Shown here piece after piece: positions 1 to 10,288 of a stretch of 17,102 bases of DNA. The DNA is taken from positions 1 through 17,102 of the forward strand of contig JASHVB010000584.1 of NCBI GenBank assembly GCA_030039695.1, given 5' to 3'. Origin of the DNA: Acetobacteraceae bacterium. Lineage in GTDB: Bacteria; Pseudomonadota; Alphaproteobacteria; Acetobacterales; Acetobacteraceae. The position numbers and the translations under genes are program-made. The notes under the pieces were generated by a model. That model ran no database searches, was not told the DNA's origin, and saw only the letters and a program-made list of their open reading frames with translations. The number at the start of each line of letters is the position of its first letter. Position 1 is the stretch's first letter.

Positions 1-1
1 C

Positions 2-1840
2 GGCGAGCCGCTCGTCGAAACGCCACCCGCCGTATTCCTGCGCTTGCTCACCCGCGCCGTCACGGGAGAGCTGGCACCCGTGCCTCTGCTCGCTTTGCTG
101 AAGCATCCATTGGCTGCCGCCGGCCTGTCACCGGCCGCCTGCCGCACGGCTACGCGCACGCTGGAGATTGCCTGCCTGCGAGGCCCGCGTCCGGGGCCTG
201 GTCTACCGAGCCTACGCCGCGCCCTGGAGCGCAAATCCACCGACCCAGCCGCGCACGACCTGCTGCGCCGGCTGGAACGCTGCCTGGAACCGACTCTGCC
301 AGTTGCCGCCACGGTCGAAATGTCGCCGGCAGAAGCGTTCGCAGCACTGATCGACGCCGCCGAACGTCTCGCAGCCACTGATGACACGCCCGGTCCGGAT
401 CGGCTCTGGGCCGGTGAGGAAGGCGACACGCTGGCGACCGCGCTGGCCGCCGTTCAAATGGCGCTCCCTATGCTGCCTGATCAGCCGCGATCGGTGTTGC
501 CGGGTTTGCTCGACGCGGTGCTGCACGGGGCCGTGGTGCGCGGACGCCGAGCGCTGCGCGCGCACGACGCGGTAGAGCATCCACGCGTGTTCATCTGGGG
601 CCTGCTGGAGGCACGGCTACAAACCGCTGACCTCATGGTGCTTGGCGGTCTTGCTGAGGGTGTGTGGCCGCCAGCCAGCGATCCCGGTCCCTGGCTATCG
701 CGTCCGATGCGCGACAGGGTCGGCCTGGAGTCGCCCGAGAACCTTGTCGGCCAGGCAGCGCATGATTTCGTCTCGGCGGTCTGCGCCGCGCCGCGGGTCG
801 TGCTGTCGTGCCCGACCCGCCGAGACCGCGCGCCGGCCGTGCCGGCCCGCTGGCTGACCCGGCTGGAAATGTTCCTGGGCCAGGATCGTGCGTTGCCGGA
901 GCATCCAGTGGCGGCCTGGGTACGCCTGCTTGACCAGCCGGTGGATGGGGCGCGGCCGGTGCGCGCACCGCGACCGTGCCCGACTGTGGCGGTGCGCCCG
1001 CGCAAGCTCTCGGTCACCGAGATTGAGACCTGGTTGCGCGACCCCTATGCAATCTATGCAAAACATATCCTCGGCTTGGCGGCGTTCGACCCGCTCGATC
1101 AGGCGACAGATGCAGCGGATTATGGCTCGCTGGTGCATGCGGCGATGGGTATGTTCCTTGAGGAACATGGTACTCGATGGCCGCCTGGCGCGGCTGCGCA
1201 CCTCAAGCGAGCCATGGCACGCGCGCTGGCGGACGCCGGCCTACGTGAAGCTCTGGCCCGCTGGTGGGAACCACGGTTGGAACGCATCGCCGACTGGGTG
1301 GCAGAGGTCGAGGCGGAGCGACGCAGCGTGCACCGCCCTGCCGTTATCAAGGCGGAAGTGTCCGGGCGCTGGGAAATCGAGCGTGGCGGTGGGCGCTTCA
1401 CGCTGACCGGACGTGCCGATCGGATCGAGGGCCGGGCCGACCGCAGCCTTGCGATCCTCGACTACAAGACCGGCACGCCGCCGAGCCAAAAGGAAGTGGA
1501 TGCGGGTCTCGCCCCGCAGCTTTTGCTTGAGGCAGCGATGGCAGGCGCCGGCGCGTTCGGTGCGGAACTCACCGGACCGGTTGCCGAACTGGCTTACTGG
1601 CACCTGACTGGCGGATTCCAGCCGGGCGAAGTGCGCTCATTGTTCAAGGGTGACGCTGTGAAGATTGCGGCCGGTGTCGAGGCGGCGCGCATGGAGCTGG
1701 GCGGCCTGATTGACCGATATGACGACCCCGGGCGTTGTTATTTGTCACATCCGCATCCAGGCCGCGCACCCCGTTTTTCCGACTACGCGCAGTTGGCACG
1801 CGTTGCCGAATGGGCGTTGGCGGGAGATGGCGATACATGA
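2..1840 (+). CDS. addB: AddB, double-strand break repair helicase-nuclease subunit (C-terminal part)
   Basis: About 612 residues of the AddB subunit of the AddAB helicase-nuclease, which resects broken DNA ends for RecA loading. The frame is open from base 2 and has no plausible start, so the N-terminal third lies off the left edge. The middle carries the family segment with LEARLQTADLMVLGGLAEG, WLSRPMR and VPARW. The C-terminus is a RecB-type PD-(D/E)XK nuclease domain: SVTEIETWLRDPYAIY, the histidine of GSLVHAAM, the aspartate of GRADRIEG, the catalytic pair in LDYKTG and the glutamine of APQLLLEAAM. The stop is TGA and the end (FSDYAQLARVAEWAL) looks like a normal AddB terminus. addA follows on the same strand after 187 bases, a looser spacing than usual, and that gap holds a palindromic repeat. 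Confidence 0.95.
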   Translation, partial: GEPLVETPPAVFLRLLTRAVTGELAPVPLLALLKHPLAAAGLSPAACRTATRTLEIACLRGPRPGPGLPSLRRALERKSTDPAAHDLLRRLERCLEPTLPVAATVEMSPAEAFAALIDAAERLAATDDTPGPDRLWAGEEGDTLATALAAVQMALPMLPDQPRSVLPGLLDAVLHGAVVRGRRALRAHDAVEHPRVFIWGLLEARLQTADLMVLGGLAEGVWPPASDPGPWLSRPMRDRVGLESPENLVGQAAHDFVSAVCAAPRVVLSCPTRRDRAPAVPARWLTRLEMFLGQDRALPEHPVAAWVRLLDQPVDGARPVRAPRPCPTVAVRPRKLSVTEIETWLRDPYAIYAKHILGLAAFDPLDQATDAADYGSLVHAAMGMFLEEHGTRWPPGAAAHLKRAMARALADAGLREALARWWEPRLERIADWVAEVEAERRSVHRPAVIKAEVSGRWEIERGGGRFTLTGRADRIEGRADRSLAILDYKTGTPPSQKEVDAGLAPQLLLEAAMAGAGAFGAELTGPVAELAYWHLTGGFQPGEVRSLFKGDAVKIAAGVEAARMELGGLIDRYDDPGRCYLSHPHPGRAPRFSDYAQLARVAEWALAGDGDT

Positions 1841-1861
1841 ACCGCGGGTTGCCGACGACCG

Positions 1862-1916
1862 CTTCCGCTTGCGGGAGAGGCCGAAGCGCGCTTTGCGCGC
1901 CGAGGGTGAGCGGGGA
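1862..1916. repeat. REP-like double-hairpin palindromic element between addB and addA
   Basis: Two adjacent hairpins. The first is CCGC-TT-GCGG (1865-1874), extendable to CTTCCGC/GCGGGAG with one mismatch. The second is GCGCGC-TTT-GCGCGC (1886-1900). A GAGGGTGAGCGGGG tail follows. This order (CTCCCGCTTGCGGGAG-like arm, variable GC hairpin, GGGTGAG-GGG) resembles a dispersed intergenic repeat common in alphaproteobacterial genomes. The hairpins are seen directly; membership of a repeat family is inferred from memory, because only one copy lies in the window. Confidence 0.55.
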
Positions 1917-2027
1917 CGTGCGTAATAGCACCATCCGTCCGGTCCCGTGCCGGCGTCGCTGCACCCCGCGACCCCCAGGCCAATCGACTGGAGGTATGCT
2001 CCTCCCGCTGAGCGCGCGAGAAGTGGC

Positions 2028-5000
2028 GTGACCCCGCGCGACGTCGCCAATCGCGAGCAGCGCTTGGCCTCCGATCCCGCAGTGTCGGCCTTCGTCGCGG
2101 CCTCCGCCGGTTCTGGCAAGACCAAGCTGCTGACCGACCGTCTGCTGCGCCTGATGCTGTCTGGCGTTAAGCCCGAGCGAATCCAGTGCCTGACCTTCAC
2201 CAAGGCCGCCGCGGCGGAAATGGCAGTCCGGCTGCAACGCCGGCTCGGTCGGTGGGTGACGCTGGACGATGCTGCGCTGGACGAGACGTTGCGCGAGCTG
2301 GCGATCGAACCGGACCACGAAGTGCGCCAACGGGCACGTGCGTTGTTCGCGCAAGTGCTTGACCTCCCGGGCGGCATGCGGATCGGCACGATCCACGCTT
2401 TCTGTCAGTCGCTGCTGCGGCGCTTTCCTTTGGAAGCGGCATTGTCCCCGTATTTCCAGGTCGTCGACGACCGCGACTCAGCCGACGCGCTGACTGAAGC
2501 GCGCGAGGACATGTTGGCCGGCGCGCACACCGATGCCATGCGCAGTGCTCTCCGCACACTGGCGGGTCTGGCGTCGGCCGAACAATTCGGCCGGCACGTC
2601 GCTGCATTGCAAAACGAACGTGAGCGTCTCACGAAAGCCCTGGCGTTGCCGGACCTGGCAGCAGCGCAGCGTCGTGCACTTGCTGTAGCCGGCACCAGCG
2701 ATGCGGAAATCATCGGCAACGCCGTCAACTGGCAGGCAGAGCCGGAGCTGCGTAAGGCGGCCGCGATCGTGCAGCAACTCGGTGCAAAAACCGTGTCGGA
2801 ACGGGCGGCGCGCATGCTGGATTGGCTGGGCCTGGCAGCGGAAGATCGCACCGAGCATTGGTCGCAATGGTGCGGCGAATTCCTGACCGCGTCCGGCGAA
2901 GCGCGGGCGCCCGGCGGCTTTATCAGCAAGAAGGTGAGCGACGCGCATCCCCGCCTGGCGGAGGTGTTTCTTGCCGAAGCTGAGCGGGTCTTGAACGTCA
3001 TCGACTCCTGTCGCGCACTGGCGATAGCAAACATCTCCAGCGCACTGATGACGCTCGTGGCTCCGGTTCTGCGTGATTATGCAGAGCGCAAGCAGGCCAG
3101 CGGTTGGGTTGACTACGACGATCTAATCGGGCGCACGTTCGCCCTGTTGTGCGATCCGGGCGCTGCCTGGGTCTTGTACAAACTGGATGGCGGTCTGGAC
3201 CATCTGCTGCTGGACGAAGTGCAGGATACCGCACCGGAGCAATGGGATATTGCGCATGCACTCAGCGCCGAATTCTTCGCCGGCGTCGGCGCGCGTGACA
3301 CGCACCGCACCGTATTTGCGGTTGGTGACCGCAAACAGTCGATCTATGCTTTTCAGGGTGCAGACGTAGATAGCTTCAATGCGTCGCGTGATCTGCTGGA
3401 AACGCGTGTGGAAGCCGCGGGAAAAGCATTCCGTCAGACACCCCTCGACGTCTCCTTCCGCTCGACACAGCCGGTGCTGAGTTTGGTCGATGCCGTGTTC
3501 TCTGATCCGGTCGCTGCGGCCGGCGTCGTGGAACCGGGCGAGACGCTGAAGCACCACGCCGATCGTGCAGATGATGCTGGAGCAGTGGAACTTTGGCCGC
3601 TGACACCACTGCCCGATGTGTCGGAACCGGAGCCGTGGGCCGTGCCGGACGCCAACCACAGCCAGCCGACCGCGCCGCAACATCTCGTCGACACGCTCGC
3701 CGACTGGATTGCCGCGCAAACCGCCGGCAACGTCACGCTGGAGAGCCGTGGCCGCGCACTGCTTCCTGGCGATGTGCTGGTGCTGGTACGTCGTCGCAAC
3801 GACTTCGCCCGCGCCCTGGTCCGCGCACTGAAAGCGCGCAATGTGCCGGTGGGGGGTCTCGACCGGCTGGTGCTGACGGAGCAAGCGGCTGTTCAGGATC
3901 TGCTGGCTCTCGCCGACGCATTGTTGCTTCCGCAGGATGATCTGACGTTTGCTTCTCTGCTGACCAGCCCGCTGGGCGAATTCTCCGATGACGACCTGAT
4001 GGCACTCGCCGTTGGCCGCCGTAGCCACCTGTACGAGGCACTCCGCGACCGCGCGCACGAACGTCCTCGCTGGCAATGCGCCTGGGATTTCTTCACCACA
4101 TTGTTGGCGCATGTCGACTACGTGTCGCCATACGCACTGTTCGCCGAAGCGCTGGGACCGCTCGGCGGACGCGCGCGGCTTTATGCACGCCTGGGACCGG
4201 AAGCGGCCGAGCCGGTCGATGAACTGCTGCACGCTGCACTGTCTTATGCGCAGGTGCATCCGCCATCGCTGCAGGGCTTTGTGCACTGGCTGCGCCGCTC
4301 CGGTGCGGAAGTGAAGCGCGAGCAGGACGCCGACGCCAATCAGGTACGCGTCATGACCGTGCACGGCGCGAAGGGCCTGCAGGCGCCGCTGGTCATCATT
4401 CCCGACACCACGGCGATTCCGCCGGACGAGGGCTCGATCATCTGGGCCGAGGATTCCAGGACGCGGGTGCACGTGCCGTTGTTCTCTCCGCGCAAGGAAT
4501 TCCGCTGTCTGGCGGCGCAGCGCGTTCGCGACGACCTGTCCCGCCGCCGCATGGAAGAACACAACCGGCTGCTTTACGTGGCACTGACGCGCGCCGAGGA
4601 CCGGGTGGTGGTGTGCGGTTGGCAAACCCGGCGCGGACTGCCGGATGCGTGCTGGTACAATCTGATTGCACGCGGTTTCGACACGCTCGCAGCTTCGTGC
4701 GAGCCGTTCGCTGCCTGGGACGGCGAGGTGCGGCGTGTCTCATCGGCGCAGCGTGCGGCTGTCAAGGTGGCGGGCGGTGCTGGGCAGGGTGTGCAGCCGT
4801 CGCTACCGCATTGGCTCGGGCGGTCACCGGAATGGCGATCCGCGCCCCCGCCCGCGGAACCTGTGCACCCGGTGCGTCTGGCGCCGAGCCGGCCGGAAGG
4901 TGTCGAGTTCGGGACAGTGCCGGCTGCGAATTCACCGCTGGCCGAGCGCATCGGCGCTCCGGACAGGTTCCTTCGCGGCTCGCTGTCACACACGTTGCTA

Positions 5001-5495
5001 CAGCACCTTCCGGACCTGCCGCCCGCAGAGCGCGAGAATGCCGCCCGGCGCTGGCTCGACCGTGCGGGCCGTGATCTGCCGCCAGACGCCCGCGCGGAGA
5101 TGATCGCCGAGGCGATGGCGATCCTGCACCATGCGGAGTTAGCGCCGGTGTTCGGGCCGGGCAGCCGCGCGGAAGTACCGCTGACCGGCGTGATCGGCAC
5201 GCAGGTTGTCGGCGGCCTGGTCGACCGATTGGCGGTGCTCCCGGATCGTGTGCTGATCGCTGATTTCAAGACCAACCGCCGCGCGCCAGAGCAGGTCGGG
5301 GACACGCCGGTGATGTACGTGCGGCAGATGGCCGCATACCGCGCCGTGCTGCGGCAGATTTTCCCCGACCGGCCGGTGACCTGCGCACTGATCTGGACCC
5401 GCGTTGCGCGGGTTGTCATGCTGCCGGACGAACTGCTGGACGCGCATGTGCCACGCGCCAGTGCCGAGGCCAGCCATGCGCAGGCGGCGGATTGA
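2028..5495 (+). CDS. addA: AddA, double-strand break repair helicase-nuclease subunit
   Basis: UvrD/RecB-like superfamily 1 helicase with a C-terminal nuclease domain; with AddB it unwinds and resects double-strand ends. From the GTG at 2028 it has 1155 residues. Motifs in order: Walker A ASAGSGKT (residues 25-32), [31 protein letters not shown], Walker [60 protein letters not shown]. The nuclease part has [26 protein letters not shown] and [12 protein letters not shown]. All expected residues are present. I chose GTG 2028 because family similarity begins with DVANREQR just after it and GAGAAG lies 4 bases upstream. An upstream in-frame GTG at 1947 would add 27 low-complexity residues next to the palindromic repeat and is less likely. 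trxA follows after 56 bases. Confidence 0.93.
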   Translation: MTPRDVANREQRLASDPAVSAFVAASAGSGKTKLLTDRLLRLMLSGVKPERIQCLTFTKAAAAEMAVRLQRRLGRWVTLDDAALDETLRELAIEPDHEVRQRARALFAQVLDLPGGMRIGTIHAFCQSLLRRFPLEAALSPYFQVVDDRDSADALTEAREDMLAGAHTDAMRSALRTLAGLASAEQFGRHVAALQNERERLTKALALPDLAAAQRRALAVAGTSDAEIIGNAVNWQAEPELRKAAAIVQQLGAKTVSERAARMLDWLGLAAEDRTEHWSQWCGEFLTASGEARAPGGFISKKVSDAHPRLAEVFLAEAERVLNVIDSCRALAIANISSALMTLVAPVLRDYAERKQASGWVDYDDLIGRTFALLCDPGAAWVLYKLDGGLDHLLLDEVQDTAPEQWDIAHALSAEFFAGVGARDTHRTVFAVGDRKQSIYAFQGADVDSFNASRDLLETRVEAAGKAFRQTPLDVSFRSTQPVLSLVDAVFSDPVAAAGVVEPGETLKHHADRADDAGAVELWPLTPLPDVSEPEPWAVPDANHSQPTAPQHLVDTLADWIAAQTAGNVTLESRGRALLPGDVLVLVRRRNDFARALVRALKARNVPVGGLDRLVLTEQAAVQDLLALADALLLPQDDLTFASLLTSPLGEFSDDDLMALAVGRRSHLYEALRDRAHERPRWQCAWDFFTTLLAHVDYVSPYALFAEALGPLGGRARLYARLGPEAAEPVDELLHAALSYAQVHPPSLQGFVHWLRRSGAEVKREQDADANQVRVMTVHGAKGLQAPLVIIPDTTAIPPDEGSIIWAEDSRTRVHVPLFSPRKEFRCLAAQRVRDDLSRRRMEEHNRLLYVALTRAEDRVVVCGWQTRRGLPDACWYNLIARGFDTLAASCEPFAAWDGEVRRVSSAQRAAVKVAGGAGQGVQPSLPHWLGRSPEWRSAPPPAEPVHPVRLAPSRPEGVEFGTVPAANSPLAERIGAPDRFLRGSLSHTLLQHLPDLPPAERENAARRWLDRAGRDLPPDARAEMIAEAMAILHHAELAPVFGPGSRAEVPLTGVIGTQVVGGLVDRLAVLPDRVLIADFKTNRRAPEQVGDTPVMYVRQMAAYRAVLRQIFPDRPVTCALIWTRVARVVMLPDELLDAHVPRASAEASHAQAAD

Positions 5496-5551
5496 TCGGC
5501 TTTCCCGCGGCTACCACGTCAAGGCGAACACAACGATATGAGGACCGAGGA

Positions 5552-5878
5552 ATGAGCGAAAACACCAAGGCCGTCAGCGACGAGAGCTTCGATGACGATG
5601 TGCTGAAGGCAAGCGGCCCGGTTCTGGTCGACTTCTGGGCGGAGTGGTGCGGCCCCTGCAAGATGATTGCTCCGGCGCTGGAGGAGCTGGCGGCGGAGTT
5701 CTCCGGCAAGCTGACCGTCGCTAAGGTCAACATCGACGATAATCCGATGGCGCCGACCAATTATGGGGTGCGCGGCATTCCCACACTGATCATGTTCAAG
5801 GATGGCGCCAAGGTGGCGGAGCAAGTGGGTGCGCTGCCGAAGAGCCGCTTGAAGGAGTGGATCAGCCGGAACATCTGA
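5552..5878 (+). CDS. trxA: Thioredoxin
   Basis: Small cytoplasmic disulfide reductase of 108 residues, the usual thioredoxin length. The active site WCGPCK has redox cysteines 33 and 36, the buried aspartate lies in VLVDFWAEW, the cis-proline is residue 78 in RGIPTLIMF, and the end is [12 protein letters not shown]. It passes electrons from thioredoxin reductase to targets such as ribonucleotide reductase and methionine sulfoxide reductase. The start ATG at 5552 is preceded by GAGGA with 7 bases of spacing; an in-frame ATG 60 bases upstream would add an atypical tail. It lies 56 bases after addA on the same strand and could share its transcript. It converges on folC, with no clear uridine-tract terminator in the 124 bases between them. 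Confidence 0.97.
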   Translation: MSENTKAVSDESFDDDVLKASGPVLVDFWAEWCGPCKMIAPALEELAAEFSGKLTVAKVNIDDNPMAPTNYGVRGIPTLIMFKDGAKVAEQVGALPKSRLKEWISRNI

Positions 5879-6002
5879 AAGCGCGCCCGGGCGGCACTCG
5901 GCAGCGGTCGCGGCTCCGTGCGCGCGGCAAGGGTGCGGGTAGTGGGGGGCGCGCGCAGTGTGCGGCGCTGCGCAGCAGAAGCGAGACAGGTGTTCGCAGG
6001 CG

Positions 6003-7271
6003 CTAGGCGTCCTGCTTGATCACTTCACCTGCAAGATACAGGCTTCCGCAGATTAACACGCGTGCACGCCCGGTCTCGGTTACGAGTGCGCGCAGCGCAT
6101 CGATGACACTTGGCCCTCTGCGTGCGACGCCACCCGATGCCGCGATGATCGCGTCGACCGGTAGCGCTAGGTGCTGGTCTGGCTCGGCCACGGCCCATAA
6201 CGTCGCTGCGTGTGGAATCAGTGGACGCAGGAACTCGGCGGAATCCTTTGCCTGCTTCATACCGACGATCAGGTGCGTTGGCCGGTCGGTCCATTCTGCC
6301 AGATGATTGGCCAGAACGACGCCCGCCCCGGGATTGTGCCCACCGTCCAGCCAGAGTTCCCAATCTGGCGGCAGAATGTTGCGGAGCCGTCCGTGCAGGC
6401 GCTGCAGACGTGCCGGCCATTCGGCGTGGGTGATACCGTGGACGAAGGCACTATCGGGCAGCCCTAAGCCGGAGCCACGCAATGCCGCGATTGCGATGCC
6501 GGCGTTGTCCCATTGGTAGGTTCCGAGCAGGGACGGCAGCGGCAAGTCCAATGATCCGACCCTATCGCTGTAGCGCAGGCCACTGCCGTGGGCACTGATA
6601 TGCCAGTCGTCGCCTCGTAGAAGGGCGGGTGCGCCCACGCTCTTTGCGGTGTCGGTCAGCACGCGCGTTACGTTCGCCGGTTGCGCGCCGATTGCCACTG
6701 GGACGCCCGGTTTGATGATTCCGGCTTTCTCCGACGCGATAGCTTCCAGCGTGTCACCCAACAGTTCGCGGTGGTCCATCGAGATGGACGTGATCGCGCA
6801 CGCTGCAGGACGGTCGATGACGTTGGTGGCATCGCCGCGGCCACCGAGGCCGACTTCCAGCACACAGAGGTCTGCCGGCGCGGACGCGAACAGGTGGAAG
6901 GCGACGGCCGTGTTCACTTCGAACACAGTGACTGGTGCCCCAGCGTTGACCCGCTCCACGTATTCCATCACGTCGTCCAGTGCAGTGTCGGTCACCAGAT
7001 TGCCGGCAATGCGAATTCGCTCGTTCCAGCGCACCAGATGTGGCGAGGTATATACATGCACCCGCCAGCCGGCAGCTTCAGCGAAGGCGCGGGCAAACGC
7101 GCAGGTGCTTCCTTTGCCATTGGTGCCGGCGACGTGGAGCACGGGCGGCAGGCGAAGATGCGGATTGCCAAGTTTTTCGAGCAAGACAAGCAGGCGATCG
7201 AGGCTGAGATCAATCAGACGCGGGTGCAATCCGTGCAAGCGTGCGACAATGCCCTCGATGCGGGAACTCAT
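6003..7271 (-). CDS. folC: Bifunctional folylpolyglutamate synthase / dihydrofolate synthase
   Basis: Mur-ligase family enzyme of 422 residues that ligates glutamate to dihydropteroate and then extends the polyglutamate tail of folates, using ATP. Visible motifs: P-loop GTNGKGST (49-56), TSPHLVRWNERIRI (75-88), LEVGLGGRGDATN (138-150), SMDHRELLG (164-172), SEKAGIIKPGV (180-190) and LDGGHNPGAG (308-317). Length and motif order are normal. The ATG at 7271 fits the family N-terminus, but I see no good Shine-Dalgarno. It is the last gene of the trpB-trpA-accD-folC array, a common alphaproteobacterial order, but it is separated from accD by 109 bases holding a palindromic repeat, so its expression may be partly uncoupled. 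Confidence 0.96.
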   Translation of the reverse strand: MSSRIEGIVARLHGLHPRLIDLSLDRLLVLLEKLGNPHLRLPPVLHVAGTNGKGSTCAFARAFAEAAGWRVHVYTSPHLVRWNERIRIAGNLVTDTALDDVMEYVERVNAGAPVTVFEVNTAVAFHLFASAPADLCVLEVGLGGRGDATNVIDRPAACAITSISMDHRELLGDTLEAIASEKAGIIKPGVPVAIGAQPANVTRVLTDTAKSVGAPALLRGDDWHISAHGSGLRYSDRVGSLDLPLPSLLGTYQWDNAGIAIAALRGSGLGLPDSAFVHGITHAEWPARLQRLHGRLRNILPPDWELWLDGGHNPGAGVVLANHLAEWTDRPTHLIVGMKQAKDSAEFLRPLIPHAATLWAVAEPDQHLALPVDAIIAASGGVARRGPSVIDALRALVTETGRARVLICGSLYLAGEVIKQDA

Positions 7272-7281
7272 ATTGCGCCAT

Positions 7282-7369
7282 GGCCGAGCTTGGCCCGGCC
7301 ACCCAAGGGGTCACTGGCGGTACGAAAGTAAGGCGTCGATGGTCGGGTCGGGTCCGGCGATGACACAAG
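7282..7369. repeat. Paired palindromic (REP/BIME-like) element between accD and folC
   Basis: Two GC-rich hairpins in the only sizeable gap of the trp-acc-fol array. Hairpin A is GGCCGAGC-TTG-GCCCGGCC (7282-7300, one mismatch). Hairpin B, about 7339-7361, has arms ATGGTCGGGT and GTCCGGCGAT that pair imperfectly. On the minus strand they read like the TCATCGCCGGACCCGACCC...GGCCGGGCCAAGCTCGGCC type of dispersed repeat typical of alphaproteobacterial intergenic regions. The hairpins are seen in the sequence; the family identity is inferred. Confidence 0.55.
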
Positions 7370-7380
7370 GAACGGTCGCA

Positions 7381-8250
7381 TTACGCTGCCGCCGCCGGGA
7401 TTTCCTGTATTCGCAAGAGGCTGATCAGCCGCGCCAATGTCACCTTCAGTTCAGTGCGCGTCACCACCATGTCGATGATCCCATGCTCGTGCAGGTATTC
7501 TGCTCTCTGAAATCCCTCCGGCAGTTTTTCGCGCACCGTTTGCTCTATTACCCGCGCACCGGCGAAGCCAATCAGCGCGCCCGGTTCGGCGATGTGGATG
7601 TCACCCAGCATGGCGAAACTGGCGGTGACGCCGCCGGTAGTGGGATCGGTCAATACAACGATGTAGGGCAGGCCCGCCTCTTTCACCATTTGCGTGGCAA
7701 TGACCGTGCGCGGCATCTGCATCAGGCTGATGGCGCCTTCTTGCATGCGCGCGCCCCCCGAGGCGGTGAACACGATCAGTGGTGCTTCCTGGAGCACCGC
7801 CAGCCGGGCTGCCGCGACGATACCATCGCCGACTGCGGCACCCATCGAGCCGCCGAGGAACTCGAATTCCATCGCCACGACTACCGCTTGATGCCCGTTG
7901 ATGCGGCCATGCGCGACGATAATGGCGTCGTCCAGGTGGGTCTTGTCGCGCGCTTCCTTCAGCCGATCCGTGTAGCGCTTCGTGTCACGGAAGCGCAGTG
8001 GATCGAGGGGGACCTTGGGAAGTTCGATGCGGGTGTAACTGCCTTCGTCGAAAGTCCAGGCAATCCGTTCCGTCGCCGAGCCGCGCATGTGGTGGTGGCA
8101 GTGCGGGCAGACCTTTAGGTTCACCACGAGATCGCGCTGGAATATCATCTGCTGGCAGGCAGGGCATTGGTGCCAGAGGTTCTCCGGCACTTCGCGGCGG
8201 GCAAACAGGGTGCGAATCTTCGGGCGGACGAGTTCGGTGAGCCAGCTCAT
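7381..8250 (-). CDS. accD: Acetyl-CoA carboxylase carboxyltransferase subunit beta
   Basis: Beta subunit of the carboxyltransferase half of acetyl-CoA carboxylase. With AccA it moves the carboxyl group from carboxybiotin to acetyl-CoA, giving malonyl-CoA for fatty-acid synthesis. It has 289 residues, close to the family norm. The N-terminal zinc ribbon has C29, C32, C48 and C51 (CPAC...CPHC). The crotonase-fold core shows [28 protein letters not shown] and [20 protein letters not shown]. The start ATG overlaps the trpA stop as ATGA, with GGGAG (8258-8262) 7 bases upstream, so translation is probably coupled to trpA. Confidence 0.97.
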   Translation of the reverse strand: MSWLTELVRPKIRTLFARREVPENLWHQCPACQQMIFQRDLVVNLKVCPHCHHHMRGSATERIAWTFDEGSYTRIELPKVPLDPLRFRDTKRYTDRLKEARDKTHLDDAIIVAHGRINGHQAVVVAMEFEFLGGSMGAAVGDGIVAAARLAVLQEAPLIVFTASGGARMQEGAISLMQMPRTVIATQMVKEAGLPYIVVLTDPTTGGVTASFAMLGDIHIAEPGALIGFAGARVIEQTVREKLPEGFQRAEYLHEHGIIDMVVTRTELKVTLARLISLLRIQEIPAAAA

Positions 8251-9062
8251 CGCCGCACTCCCGCAGCCAGCGCCCGTACCTGGTCGAGCACCCGGTGCAC
8301 CACTTCGGGCTCTGCCCGTCCGTCCCCGTCGAGATACGTGGCCAGGGTGTCAATCAGTGCCGATGCCACAACCGCTGCATCGCCGACGCGCGAGGCCTCC
8401 GCCGCTTGCGTCGGCGTGCGCACGCCGAAGCCGATCGCGATCGGCAGGTTCGTCGCCTTGCGCACGCGCGGGATCGCCTCCGCTAGGTGTTCTGAAGTGG
8501 CGCTGCGCGTGCCGGTGATACCGGTTATGCTGACGTAATAGACGAAGCCGGAGCTGCCATTCAGCACGAGCGGCAGCCGTTTGTCGTCGGTCGTTGGCGC
8601 AACCAGACGGATCACGTCCAGGCCGTTCGCTGTTGCGTAAGGCACCAGCATATCGGCTTCTTCTGTTGGCAGATCGACGATAATCAGCCCGTCCACGCCG
8701 GCCTCTGCCGCGTCGGCGCTGAAGCGTTCGGCACCGTACGACAGAATCGGGTTAAGATATCCCATCAGGATGACCGGCGTCGCGTCGTCATCGCCGCGAA
8801 ACGTCCGCACCATCTCCAGAACATGCGCGACCTTCACGCCGGCCTTCAACGCGCGCTTGCCGGCGGCCTGAATGATCGGGCCATCGGCCATCGGATCGGT
8901 GAACGGGATGCCGATCTCGATCAGGTCGGCGCCGGCCTCCGGCATGCCGCGCAGCAGAGCCATTGAGGTTGCTTGGTCGGGGTCCCACGCCTCCAGGAAG
9001 GGGATTAGGGCCCCACGGCCTTCACGTTTCAGCGCGGCGAAGCGCGTGGCGATGCGGCTCAC
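8247..9062 (-). CDS. trpA: Tryptophan synthase alpha chain
   Basis: TIM-barrel alpha subunit that splits indole-3-glycerol phosphate into glyceraldehyde 3-phosphate and indole; indole is channelled to TrpB. It has 271 residues. With the GTG at 9062 as start, the catalytic residues fall at Glu49 (DLIEIG) and Asp60 (DPMADGP), exactly the classical numbering, which strongly supports this start over an in-frame ATG 57 bases upstream inside trpB. Other motifs: [35 protein letters not shown] and [11 protein letters not shown]. The start overlaps the trpB stop as GTGA and the stop overlaps the accD start as ATGA. Confidence 0.97.
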   Translation of the reverse strand: MSRIATRFAALKREGRGALIPFLEAWDPDQATSMALLRGMPEAGADLIEIGIPFTDPMADGPIIQAAGKRALKAGVKVAHVLEMVRTFRGDDDATPVILMGYLNPILSYGAERFSADAAEAGVDGLIIVDLPTEEADMLVPYATANGLDVIRLVAPTTDDKRLPLVLNGSSGFVYYVSITGITGTRSATSEHLAEAIPRVRKATNLPIAIGFGVRTPTQAAEASRVGDAAVVASALIDTLATYLDGDGRAEPEVVHRVLDQVRALAAGVRR

Positions 9063-10288
9063 AGCTTTACCCCGAGGTGTTCCGCCACCGCGAAGATGTC
9101 CTTGTCGCCCCGTCCGCACAAATTCATGACGACGATCTGATCCCTCCCCATCGTCGGCGCGAGCTTCGTCACATGCGCGAGCGCGTGAGCCGGCTCAAGT
9201 GCGGGGATGATGCCCTCGGTGCGCGTGCAGAGCTGGAACGCGGCCAGCGCCTCCTGATCGGTCGCCGACACATATTCGACGCGGCCAATGTCATGCAGCC
9301 ACGAGTGTTCTGGACCGATGCCCGGATAATCCAGACCGGCACTGATGCTGTGCGCTTCGAGGATCTGACCGTCGTCGTCCTGCAGGAGATACGTGCGGTT
9401 GCCGTGCAGCACGCCGGGCCTGCCGCCGGTGAGGCTGGCGGCATGCTCCCCGGTTTCGATACCATGGCCACCAGCTTCCACGCCGATCAGCCGTACCGGT
9501 GCATCATCCAGGAACGGGTGGAACAACCCCATCGCGTTCGAGCCGCCGCCGATGCAAGCGACGCACGCGTCGGGCAGTCGACCTTCGGCTTCCCGCAGTT
9601 GCTGCTTCGCCTCTTCGCCGATGATCGATTGGAAGTCACGCACCATCATCGGGTAGGGATGCGGACCGGCGACCGTGCCGATCAGGTAATAGGTGTCCTG
9701 CACATTGGCGACCCAGTCGCGCAGCGCCTCGTTCATGGCGTCCTTCAGCGTGGACGCGCCGGATGTCACCGGCTTCACCTCGGCGCCCAGGAGCTTCATG
9801 CGAAACACATTCGGCTTTTGCCGTTCGACGTCGGTGGCACCCATGTAGACAGTGCAGGGAAGGCCGAACAAGGCACACATGGTAGCGGTGGCAACGCCGT
9901 GCTGGCCCGCGCCAGTTTCCGCGATAATCCTTGTCTTTCCCATGCGCCGGGCGAGCAGGATTTGGCCCATGCAGTTGTTGGCCTTGTGCGAACCGGTGTG
10001 GTTCAATTCATCGCGCTTGAAATAGATCTTCGCGCCCCCGAGATGCCGCGTCAGCCTCTCGGCGAACCACAGCGGGCTGGGACGTCCAACGTAGTGCTTC
10101 AGATGATGCGCGAGGTCAGCGCCGAACGCTGGATCGGCCTTGGCCTGATTATATGCATGCTCCACTTCAAGGATGAGCGGCATGAGCGTCTCGGCGACAA
10201 AACGCCCGCCGTAGTCGCCAAAGCGGCCACGTTCGTTGGGTCCGGTGCGCAGGCTGTTGCGGCCTGCGAGCGCTGGCGCTTGTGCCAC
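9059..10288 (-). CDS. trpB: Tryptophan synthase beta chain
   Basis: PLP-dependent beta subunit that condenses indole with L-serine to give tryptophan; it forms the alpha2-beta2 complex with TrpA. It has 409 residues. The PLP Schiff-base lysine is K102 in [10 protein letters not shown]. Other motifs: [28 protein letters not shown], the glycine-rich phosphate loop GGGSNAMG, the substrate-loop glutamate in AGGHGIETG, and [12 protein letters not shown]. The predicted start is a GTG at 10288 with a weak purine-rich stretch (GAGAAGA) upstream. It is the first gene of a minus-strand array and is divergent from pckA. trpF, often just upstream in relatives, is not here. Confidence 0.97.
   Translation of the reverse strand: MAQAPALAGRNSLRTGPNERGRFGDYGGRFVAETLMPLILEVEHAYNQAKADPAFGADLAHHLKHYVGRPSPLWFAERLTRHLGGAKIYFKRDELNHTGSHKANNCMGQILLARRMGKTRIIAETGAGQHGVATATMCALFGLPCTVYMGATDVERQKPNVFRMKLLGAEVKPVTSGASTLKDAMNEALRDWVANVQDTYYLIGTVAGPHPYPMMVRDFQSIIGEEAKQQLREAEGRLPDACVACIGGGSNAMGLFHPFLDDAPVRLIGVEAGGHGIETGEHAASLTGGRPGVLHGNRTYLLQDDDGQILEAHSISAGLDYPGIGPEHSWLHDIGRVEYVSATDQEALAAFQLCTRTEGIIPALEPAHALAHVTKLAPTMGRDQIVVMNLCGRGDKDIFAVAEHLGVKL

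Noticed and set aside
3123..4625. 500-codon open frame on the minus strand opposite addA
   Set aside because: Antisense to a gene with all its family motifs; such frames are common in GC-rich DNA. The peptide has no recognisable domain.
6649..8118. 489-codon plus-strand frame across folC and accD
   Set aside because: It spans two well-supported genes and their gap on the opposite strand and resembles no family.
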